Source: Fidelibacterota bacterium
Lineage (GTDB): Bacteria > Fidelibacterota > Fidelibacteria > Fidelibacterales > Fidelibacteraceae
Direction: 5' to 3'
Assembly (NCBI GenBank): GCA_016937825.1
Contig: JAFGVT010000185.1
Coordinates: 1 to 10,322, forward strand
Length of the DNA: 10,322 nt
The notes beneath the pieces are model-generated. The model was not told the origin of the DNA. It saw only the letters and a list, made by a program, of their open reading frames with translations, and did not search any database. A program made the translations under genes and the position numbers. Shown here in pieces: positions 1 to 5,796 of this stretch; the first letter of the stretch is position 1; every line of letters starts with the position of its first letter.

Positions 1-332
1 AGCAGCGCGCCTTTGCCGCCGACCACGATGTGGTGATGGAGGGAAGGGACATCGGAACGGTCGTATTTCCCTACGCAGACCGCAAGTTCTTTCTGGTGGC
101 CGACCTGGATGTCCGGGCGGAACGCCGGGCCAAGGAATCGCCCGATCACCTGAGCATCGAAGCCGTGAAACAGGACCTTCTGCGCCGTGACGAACACGAT
201 GCCTCGCGTTCGCATTCGCCGCTCAGAAAAGCCGAAGACGCGATTGAAATTGATACGACGAATTTAACCTTTGACCAGCAGGTCAATAAAATTCTATCTT
301 GTATAAAAGAGCCAAAAAACGGAGGAAAATTA
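1..332 (+). CDS. cmk: Cytidylate kinase, C-terminal half (5' end outside window), reading through into rpsA
   Basis: CMP/dCMP kinase transfers phosphate from ATP to CMP or dCMP in the cytosol, in pyrimidine nucleotide salvage and synthesis. The visible part (reading frame from base 3, about 110 codons) begins just before the family motif EGRDIGTVVFP at bases 39-71. It continues with the ERR segment, the LLRRDEHDASR lid/substrate region (about 177-212) and the SPLRKAEDAIEIDTT tail, which matches the usual end of CMK. The normal protein is about 220-230 residues, so roughly the first half is missing upstream. The expected stop is absent: the frame continues through 332 directly into the S1 start codon. 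GTG codons at 30 and 33 are internal and are not real starts. The cmk-rpsA gene order is common in bacteria. The lack of a stop codon is unusual and is treated separately. Identity is confident; whether CMK exists as a free protein here is unknown. Confidence 0.88.
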
Positions 333-335
333 ATG
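309..335 (+). other. Stopless cmk-rpsA junction with in-phase A-AAA-AAC slippery heptamer
   Basis: The cmk frame reads gag-cca-aaa-aac-gga-gga-aaa-tta-atg with no stop, placing the S1 ATG in frame. The heptamer A AAA AAC at 314-320 is phased exactly as a canonical -1 slippery site (X XXY YYZ). A -1 shift there would stop CMK at TGA 338-340. A +1 shift, or loss of one A from the A6 run, would stop it at TAA 331-333, which overlaps the S1 ATG as TAATG. The heptamer and stops are seen in the sequence; any real slippage is speculation. A sequencing indel in A6 is an alternative explanation. Confidence 0.5.
321..325 (+). promoter_or_regulatory. Shine-Dalgarno site of rpsA
   Basis: GGAGG lies 7 nt before the ATG at 333. 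This is a near-ideal ribosome binding site and it decides the S1 start. It shows that S1 can be initiated independently even though the upstream cmk frame is open through it. Confidence 0.85.
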
Positions 336-2603
336 GCTGAAGAGTTGAAGAACGTAGAACCCGTAAACCCTCAGGAAGACATCGAAGCTGTCCCCGGAAC
401 CGAAGAAGTTCAGACAGAAGATGTCCAGGAAGACCTTGTCGAAGAAACGAAAGAGGCTGAGGCTGAAGTAACAGACGACGCGGAAGTTGCGGAAGAACCG
501 GCAGAAGAAGTTGCCGAAGAAAAAGAAGAAGCCGCAGCGGTCGAAGAAGAAGTTGCAGAAGTCGAAGCGGAAGCAACCGTTTCGGAAGAACCAAAGACCC
601 TGAAACCGGCAGCTGAGGCTGATAAAAAACGAGCCGGTAACATTTATGACCAGATCCGCACCGTGAAGCGTGAAGACCTGGCGGCGGAAGCTGCCAGCCA
701 GATCAATCCCGAACTTGAGAAAATGTACGAAAAGACATTGAACAAGTTCAGCAGCAACGAACGCGTGAACGGCCACGTTATCCGCATTACCGACAAGGAA
801 GTTGTTGTCGATATCGGATTTAAATCGGAAGGACTGATCTCCGTTGAAGAATTCGGGAAAAACATTCCCGAGCTCGGTGATGAGATCGAGATCTTTGTCG
901 ATAAAATTGAGGACCGTAAAGGTCAGCTCATCCTTTCCAAGAAAAAAGCAGATTTCCTGCGTGCCTGGGAACGCCTCAAAGAGGTTTTCGAAGGCGACGG
1001 AATTATCGAAGGATATATTGTCAAACGCATCAAGGGCGGTATGGTCGTTGATCTCGGCGGCGTCGAAGGATTCCTGCCGGGCTCGCAGATCGATGTCCGT
1101 CCCGTGATCGATTTTGACGCCTATGTCGGAAAGAACATGAACCTGAAGATCGTAAAACTGAACGAAGCCCGCAAAAATATCGTGGTCAGCCGGAAAGAGA
1201 TCCTCGAAGAAGCCCTCAAGGAAAAACGCGAGGAACTTCTGAGCCAGATCCAGGTAGACCAGGTCCTGAAAGGCCGCGTGAAGAATATCACCGACTTCGG
1301 GGCGTTCATCGATCTCGGCGGTGTGGACGGACTGCTTCATATCACGGATATGTCCTGGGGGCGCATCAAGCATCCCTCGGAACTGCTGTCCATCGACGAT
1401 ATCGTTGAAGTGAAGGTCATTGATTACAATACCGAAAAACAGCGCGTCTCCCTCGGCGTCAAACAGCTCGAAGCCCACCCCTGGGAAGATATCGAACAGA
1501 AATACCCCCTCGATTCCGTTGTCAAGGGACGCATCGTATCCATTACCAATTACGGCGTGTTCGTTGAACTGGAAAAGGGAGTGGAAGGTCTGATCCACAT
1601 CAGTGAGATGAGCTGGACACAGCATATCAAGCATCCCTCGGAGATCTACCAGATCAACGACGAGGTCGAAGCGAAAGTGCTTGCCATCGATTCTCATGAC
1701 CGCAAGATCTCTCTGGGCGTGAAACAGCTGCAGCCCGATCCCTGGGATGAACTCGAAAAGAAATATTCCCCGGGCATGAAGGTAAAGGGCATCGTCCGCA
1801 ACCTGACGCAATTCGGGGCCTTTGTCGAGATCGAAGAAGGCATTGACGGACTGATCCACGTTTCCGACCTGTCCTGGATCAAGGTCGTTCGCCACCCCAA
1901 GGAAGTTCTCCAGAAGGGCCAGGAGATCGATGTCGTGATCCTCGAGATCAACAACGAATCCCGCAAGATCTCCCTCGGATACAAACAATTGGAAGTCAAT
2001 CCCTGGGAAGTCCTTGAAGCAAAATACAAGACGAACAAGATGGTCAAAGCCAAAGTGCTGAAGATCCTTGACAAAGGCATCATCATGACCATCGATGAAG
2101 AAGAAGTTGAAGCGATCGTTCCGCTCAGCACGATGTCCAAAAAGGACAAACGTGACTATACCCGCGACATCAAGGTCGGCGATGAACTGGAGCTGCGCGT
2201 TGTGGAAGTCCGCCAGGATGATCGTAAGATCGTTCTCGCCTACGAAGATCTCGGTCTGTCCGAGGATGACAAGGACATCGCACGCGTGATCGCCAAACAG
2301 GAAGACGTCACACAGAAGATCCAGATCTCGGACGAGCTGATGTCAAAATTCCGGAGCAAAGAGGCCAAGTCGGAATCCAAGGAAACCAAGGCAGCAGCCG
2401 AAGCGGAAAAAAGCGAGGCCGAGCCGGAAGAACCTAAAGCGAAAAAAGCCAAAGCCGCACCCGAAGCCGAAACCGAGGAATCCAAAGCGGAAGCACCCAA
2501 GAAAGTTGCCAGGAAAAAGACCGTAAAAGAAACGGAACCCAAGGCAACGGAAGAAGAAGCGGAAGCTGAGGCGGAAACGGCCGCAGAAGAAGACGCTCAA
2601 TAA
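333..2603 (+). CDS. rpsA: 30S ribosomal protein S1 with long acidic N-terminal and charged C-terminal extensions
   Basis: S1 binds mRNA on the 30S subunit and promotes translation initiation, especially on structured or weak-SD messages. From the ATG at 333 the protein is 756 residues. It has an acidic Glu/Ala/Val-rich extension (about 5-100), a linker (about 100-140), then six OB-fold S1 domains at roughly 141-204, 221-289, 307-377, 392-464, 479-552 and 567-635. A Lys/Glu/Ala-rich tail follows to 756. Domains 3-5 are the most canonical, with FGAF/YGVF motifs, GLIHIS-type strands and recurring SLGVKQL..(H/D)PW boundaries. Domains 1, 2 and 6 are more diverged, as in other S1 proteins. E. coli S1 is 557 residues, so both tails are extra. 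The start is fixed by GGAGG at 321-325, although the cmk frame upstream is open and in frame. A strong terminator follows. Identity is very secure. Confidence 0.96.
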   Translation: MAEELKNVEPVNPQEDIEAVPGTEEVQTEDVQEDLVEETKEAEAEVTDDAEVAEEPAEEVAEEKEEAAAVEEEVAEVEAEATVSEEPKTLKPAAEADKKRAGNIYDQIRTVKREDLAAEAASQINPELEKMYEKTLNKFSSNERVNGHVIRITDKEVVVDIGFKSEGLISVEEFGKNIPELGDEIEIFVDKIEDRKGQLILSKKKADFLRAWERLKEVFEGDGIIEGYIVKRIKGGMVVDLGGVEGFLPGSQIDVRPVIDFDAYVGKNMNLKIVKLNEARKNIVVSRKEILEEALKEKREELLSQIQVDQVLKGRVKNITDFGAFIDLGGVDGLLHITDMSWGRIKHPSELLSIDDIVEVKVIDYNTEKQRVSLGVKQLEAHPWEDIEQKYPLDSVVKGRIVSITNYGVFVELEKGVEGLIHISEMSWTQHIKHPSEIYQINDEVEAKVLAIDSHDRKISLGVKQLQPDPWDELEKKYSPGMKVKGIVRNLTQFGAFVEIEEGIDGLIHVSDLSWIKVVRHPKEVLQKGQEIDVVILEINNESRKISLGYKQLEVNPWEVLEAKYKTNKMVKAKVLKILDKGIIMTIDEEEVEAIVPLSTMSKKDKRDYTRDIKVGDELELRVVEVRQDDRKIVLAYEDLGLSEDDKDIARVIAKQEDVTQKIQISDELMSKFRSKEAKSESKETKAAAEAEKSEAEPEEPKAKKAKAAPEAETEESKAEAPKKVARKKTVKETEPKATEEEAEAEAETAAEEDAQ

Positions 2604-2625
2604 GACGAGCTCTTATTAACGATAG

Positions 2626-2656
2626 AAAGCCGTTCATTCGTGAACGGCTTTTTTTA
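2626..2656 (+). terminator. Rho-independent terminator of the cmk-rpsA unit
   Basis: A perfect 11-bp inverted repeat (2626-2636 with 2641-2651) flanks a TTCG tetraloop at 2637-2640, and a run of T follows to 2655. It lies 23 nt after the rpsA stop. It separates the ribosomal unit from the downstream ybbR-tsaD-aro operon. Because the left arm starts with AAA, it may also work weakly on the other strand, but no convergent gene is present. Confidence 0.93.
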
Positions 2657-2727
2657 TTTCTTACATTTCAGGGAAAGGCAAAAATTATTAAACGATTTTA
2701 CGGAAATGCTGACGAATTATTTTTTAT

Positions 2728-2790
2728 GTTTGGGAAAATATGTGATATTGTATTTTAAATTGTGAAATCACGATATTATTTTTAAATTTA
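2728..2790 (+). promoter_or_regulatory. Probable promoter region of the ybbR-tsaD-aro operon
   Basis: This AT-rich stretch between the terminator and the next gene is the only sizeable non-coding gap, so a promoter is expected here. Weak sigma-70-like boxes are visible: TTGTGA (2760-2765), then 17 nt, then TAAATT (2783-2788). A better -10 match, TATTAT at 2774-2779, lacks a good -35. A TTTG (2729-2732) with TATTTTAA (2751-2758) loosely resembles the Bacteroidota -33/-7 pattern. I cannot choose between them. A short GTGA-AA-TCAC palindrome (2762-2771) could be an operator half-site but is too short to claim. Confidence 0.35.
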
Positions 2791-2811
2791 CAAAATTGCC
2801 GGGTGCTTACT

Positions 2812-3741
2812 ATGAAAAACATTTTGCCAAAAATCATTGTATCGGTCGGAGCCGTCGTCTTGTGGTTCCTGATCATCTCGAATCAGAATTATATCAGTGT
2901 CATTGACCTGCCGCTCTCGGTCTATGAACCGAGGCCGGACATGACGCTCGGGGAACCCTTGCCCAAAATGATAAAAGTGAGGGTTGAAGGGGCCGGACTC
3001 TCGTTCTATCTTCAAAAGTGGTCCAAAAAGGCGTCCCTGATCCTGGATGTCGGAACGATCACCCATAACGAGCGCTTGTCCCTGAAATCGTATTTCAACG
3101 AACATCCGAACCAGGTGCTCCTGCATAAGGAAATGCGGTTCATGGAGATCGTCTATCCGGACAGCATCGACATCAGGATCGATCGTAAGATCTCGAAAAG
3201 TTTTCACGTACAGATCGTGTCGGATATTTCGCTCAAGCCCGGCTATATCCGGGTCGGGTCCCCGGACGTTCCCGAGGTCACGCTGACCGGACCGGAAAAT
3301 TATATTGCGTCCATCCGGCGTATCGAGACGGAACCGTTCAATAAAGAGAATGCGGATATCACCTTTCAGGCGCTTATTCCCGTAAAGAATCCAAATCCCG
3401 AACTGGTCGAAATAACACCGGCGAGCGTCGGCGTTCAGTTCGAGATCGAAATGATCGGTGAGCGTACGATCCCGAATATCCCGGTCAGGGTCCGGAACCA
3501 GCCCTCAGACCTGGAGATCCAGCTCATCCCCAATCTGGTCAGTCTGCGCGTAACCGGCGGGAACGATCAGATACAGTCCCTGACCCCGTCGGATTTTACG
3601 GTCTATTTCGATTACCTTACCCAGTGGTTCCCGAACAGGAATTATTATCCGGTTAAAATAACCCCGCCCGCCGAGGTGCTCGATATCATCCGGATCGTGC
3701 CCGAACAGATCGAGGTCGTGGTCGTAAGGAAAAAAGAATGA
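2812..3741 (+). CDS. YbbR-like domain protein, single-pass membrane-anchored
   Basis: This protein of 309 residues has one N-terminal hydrophobic segment (about residues 8-23, IIVSVGAVVLWFLIIS) after a short Lys-containing start. The rest is soluble and probably extracytoplasmic. The remainder reads as about three beta-rich YbbR-type repeats (roughly 28-125, 131-212 and 219-305). The clearest signature is the PGYIRVGSPDVPEVTLTGP stretch at about 143-161. YbbR proteins in Firmicutes (CdaR) bind and modulate the c-di-AMP cyclase CdaA. In other phyla the role is poorly known. No cyclase gene is visible here, so c-di-AMP control is not shown. I prefer ATG 2812 to GTG 2803, which is three codons earlier in frame; neither has a strong SD. 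The stop overlaps the tsaD start as ATGA, so translation is probably coupled. Confidence 0.8.
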   Translation: MKNILPKIIVSVGAVVLWFLIISNQNYISVIDLPLSVYEPRPDMTLGEPLPKMIKVRVEGAGLSFYLQKWSKKASLILDVGTITHNERLSLKSYFNEHPNQVLLHKEMRFMEIVYPDSIDIRIDRKISKSFHVQIVSDISLKPGYIRVGSPDVPEVTLTGPENYIASIRRIETEPFNKENADITFQALIPVKNPNPELVEITPASVGVQFEIEMIGERTIPNIPVRVRNQPSDLEIQLIPNLVSLRVTGGNDQIQSLTPSDFTVYFDYLTQWFPNRNYYPVKITPPAEVLDIIRIVPEQIEVVVVRKKE

Positions 3742-4760
3742 TGACGGAACGTCCCGGCACCTATCCCTGCATCCTGGGGATCGAATCGTCCTGCGACGAA
3801 ACGAGCGCCGCCATCCTGCAGGGTTTTCAGGTCAGATCGCACATCGTGTATTCTCAGATGGTCCATAAAAAATACGGCGGAGTGGTCCCCGAACTCGCCA
3901 GCCGCGCCCATGAACACGCGATCTCGCAGGTGGTCCACGCCGCCTTTGAGACGGCTGGACTGCTTCCGGCGGATATCGATGCTGTCGCCGTCACCTATGG
4001 CCCCGGCCTGATGGGCGCCCTGCTGGTCGGACTGAATTATGCCAAGGGTTTTGCCCTTGCTCAGAACATCCCTTTTATCGCGGTGAATCACGTTGAGGCG
4101 CATCTGTATGCGCCTATGCTGGAGTTCCCCGAGCTCGAACCGCCGTTTTTATGTCTCCTGGTTTCCGGGGGGCACACGATGCTCGTCGATGTCCGGGGGG
4201 TTAAGGATTTCAGGATCCTGGGGACGACCCGGGATGATGCCGCCGGAGAATCCTTCGATAAAACGGCCCGGCTTCTGAAGATCGGATATCCCGGCGGACC
4301 CGTGATCGACACCTTGTCAAGCTCGGGAAATCCCCGGGCGGTCCATTTCCCGCGATCCCTGCTGGACCCGGACAGCCTGGACTTCAGTTTCAGCGGCATG
4401 AAGACCGCGGTGCTGAACTTTGTCAAAAAACAGGAGACGATCTCCGACCGGGACAAGGCGGACATCGCCGCCAGTTTTCAGGAAGCGGTTGTGGACGTAT
4501 TGAAAGAAAAAGTGCGCCGCGCCATTCAGGTGACCGGCCACCGGCGCGTTGTCCTGGCCGGCGGCGTTGCGGCGAACCGGCGCCTTCGTCAGGAACTACG
4601 CAACCTGGCCGATTCCCTGAAGGTGGAGCTTTTCTATCCACCCCTGGAATATTGTACGGACAATGCCGCCATGATCGCGGCAACCGGGGTGATGTATTTC
4701 CGCAAAGGGTGGTTCTCCGGCCTGGAGACCGGCGCAGTCCCGAATTTAAAACTAACGTAA
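3738..4760 (+). CDS. tsaD: tRNA N6-adenosine threonylcarbamoyltransferase TsaD
   Basis: TsaD (Kae1/YgjD family) transfers the threonylcarbamoyl group from threonylcarbamoyl-AMP to A37 of ANN-decoding tRNAs, working with TsaB and TsaE in bacteria. The 340 residues match the usual length and show the ASKHA-fold signature. The N-terminal GIESSCDETSAAI is at 14-26, and GGVVPELASRAHEH at 47-60. The metal-site motif NHVEAH is at 117-122 (His118, His122). SGGHT is at 143-147, GTTRDDAAGESFDKTARLL at 162-180, and the late TDNAAMIA at 307-314 carries the third metal ligand Asp308. All catalytic features are intact. The start at 3738 overlaps the previous stop as ATGA and has AGGA at 3727-3730. ATG 3741 is one codon later and equally possible on homology. 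TsaD is essential in most bacteria, and its presence here explains nothing specific about the aromatic genes downstream. Confidence 0.97.
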   Translation: MMTERPGTYPCILGIESSCDETSAAILQGFQVRSHIVYSQMVHKKYGGVVPELASRAHEHAISQVVHAAFETAGLLPADIDAVAVTYGPGLMGALLVGLNYAKGFALAQNIPFIAVNHVEAHLYAPMLEFPELEPPFLCLLVSGGHTMLVDVRGVKDFRILGTTRDDAAGESFDKTARLLKIGYPGGPVIDTLSSSGNPRAVHFPRSLLDPDSLDFSFSGMKTAVLNFVKKQETISDRDKADIAASFQEAVVDVLKEKVRRAIQVTGHRRVVLAGGVAANRRLRQELRNLADSLKVELFYPPLEYCTDNAAMIAATGVMYFRKGWFSGLETGAVPNLKLT

Positions 4761-4773
4761 AGGAATCAAGGAC

Positions 4774-5796
4774 ATGGTCATCGTATTCAAACCGAATGCC
4801 AGCAAAGAACAGATCGGACACGTATCGGATTACCTTCACGCAAAGGGATTTGACATCCACATCAACGAAGGGAAGGAACTGACCATCTTCGGGATCGTCG
4901 GCGATACCAAATTGCTGACGCCCGAAACCTTTCTTGAAATGGACGGTGTTTCGAATGCTTTCCGCGTCCAGGAATCCTATAAATTATGTTCGCGCACCTT
5001 TCACCCCCGGAATACCAAGGTCAGGGTAGGGGATGTGACGATCGGCGGGAGCGAGATCGCGGTGATCGCCGGTCCCTGCTCCATTGAAAATGAGGAAATG
5101 CTGTTCCATATTTCTTCCGGTATCGTCAAATCCGGCGCAAATCTTATCCGCGGGGGCGCCTTCAAGCCGCGTTCCTCCCCTTACGCCTTCCAGGGACTGG
5201 GGGAAGAGGGTTTGAAATATCTCCGCAAGATCGGGGACCGGACCGGAAGGCCGGTCGTTTCCGAGGTGATGGCGATCAGCGACATCCCCTTATTTGAAAA
5301 ATACGTCGACCTGATCCAGATCGGCGCGCGCAACATGCAGAATTTTGCCTTGCTCAAAGAACTGGCGCATGTGAAGAAAGCCCTGCTGCTGAAACGCGGC
5401 ATTTCCGCCACGATCGATGAATGGCTGAATTCAGCCGAATACCTTGCCAGCAAAGGCAATCAGCGGATCATTCTCTGCGAGCGGGGCATCCGCACCTTTG
5501 AACAATCCACCCGGTTTACTCTGGACCTTTCGTCGGTGCCGGTGATCAAAAAGAAATCCCATTTGCCGATCATCGTCGATCCGAGCCATCCCATGGGACA
5601 GCGCGAACTGGTCATCCCGATGGCGCGCGCCGCGGTTGCCGCCGGCGCGGACGGGATCATGGTGGAAGTGCACAACTGCCCCGAAAAAGCCCTCTCCGAC
5701 GGTCCGCAGTCCCTGACGATCAAACAATTCAGCGATCTGATGAAAGAGATCGAGATCATCGCCGGCGCGATAGGAAAGACCATTGCAAAAAACTGA
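4774..5796 (+). CDS. aroF: 3-deoxy-7-phosphoheptulonate (DAHP) synthase, type I-beta with N-terminal ferredoxin-like regulatory domain
   Basis: This enzyme condenses phosphoenolpyruvate with erythrose 4-phosphate, the committed first step of the shikimate pathway. It has 340 residues. Residues 1-about 70 form a ferredoxin-like (FL) domain, and 90-340 form the TIM-barrel catalytic domain. The architecture and sequence closely resemble the Thermotoga maritima enzyme, in which the FL domain mediates tyrosine/phenylalanine inhibition. The four metal ligands are visible: Cys102 in AGPCS, His272 in DPSHPMG, Glu298 in MVEVH and Asp309 in LSDG. LIRGGAFKPRSSPY (125-137) and KRGISATIDEW (207-217) bind the substrates in the family. 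No chorismate mutase domain is fused. The start has TAAAGGA (4758-4764) about 9 nt upstream and lies 13 nt after tsaD. The gene overlaps the next by 14 nt. The symbol is approximate because aroF, aroG and aroA are used differently between species. Confidence 0.95.
   Translation: MVIVFKPNASKEQIGHVSDYLHAKGFDIHINEGKELTIFGIVGDTKLLTPETFLEMDGVSNAFRVQESYKLCSRTFHPRNTKVRVGDVTIGGSEIAVIAGPCSIENEEMLFHISSGIVKSGANLIRGGAFKPRSSPYAFQGLGEEGLKYLRKIGDRTGRPVVSEVMAISDIPLFEKYVDLIQIGARNMQNFALLKELAHVKKALLLKRGISATIDEWLNSAEYLASKGNQRIILCERGIRTFEQSTRFTLDLSSVPVIKKKSHLPIIVDPSHPMGQRELVIPMARAAVAAGADGIMVEVHNCPEKALSDGPQSLTIKQFSDLMKEIEIIAGAIGKTIAKN
5772..5785 (+). promoter_or_regulatory. SD plus TTG start of the tyrA-pheA fusion, inside the DAHPS coding end
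   Basis: AGGA at 5772-5775 precedes TTG 5783-5785 by 7 nt. An in-frame TAG at 5771-5773 blocks any earlier start, and no ATG or GTG occurs before the Rossmann strand. The TTG is therefore the likely initiator. It overlaps the DAHPS stop region, which suggests coupled and possibly low-level translation. Confidence 0.7.

Noticed and set aside
330..1988. A 552-codon open frame on the minus strand opposite rpsA
   Set aside because: It lies antisense to an unmistakable S1 gene. Its Phe/Leu/Asp-rich low-complexity translation is the mirror of Glu/Lys/Ala codons, and it shows no recognisable domain.
1441..2040. Repeated DNA segments within rpsA that might suggest a tandem duplication or repeat element
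   Set aside because: They are the homologous boundaries of S1 domains 3, 4 and 5 (SLG.KQL..PW), an expected property of S1 proteins. The DNA copies are diverged.
2742..2771. GTGAT...ATCAC and GTGA-AA-TCAC inverted repeats as a possible CRP/FNR-type operator
   Set aside because: The arms are only 4-5 bp, the spacing does not match known CRP/FNR sites, and AT-rich sequence yields such repeats by chance.
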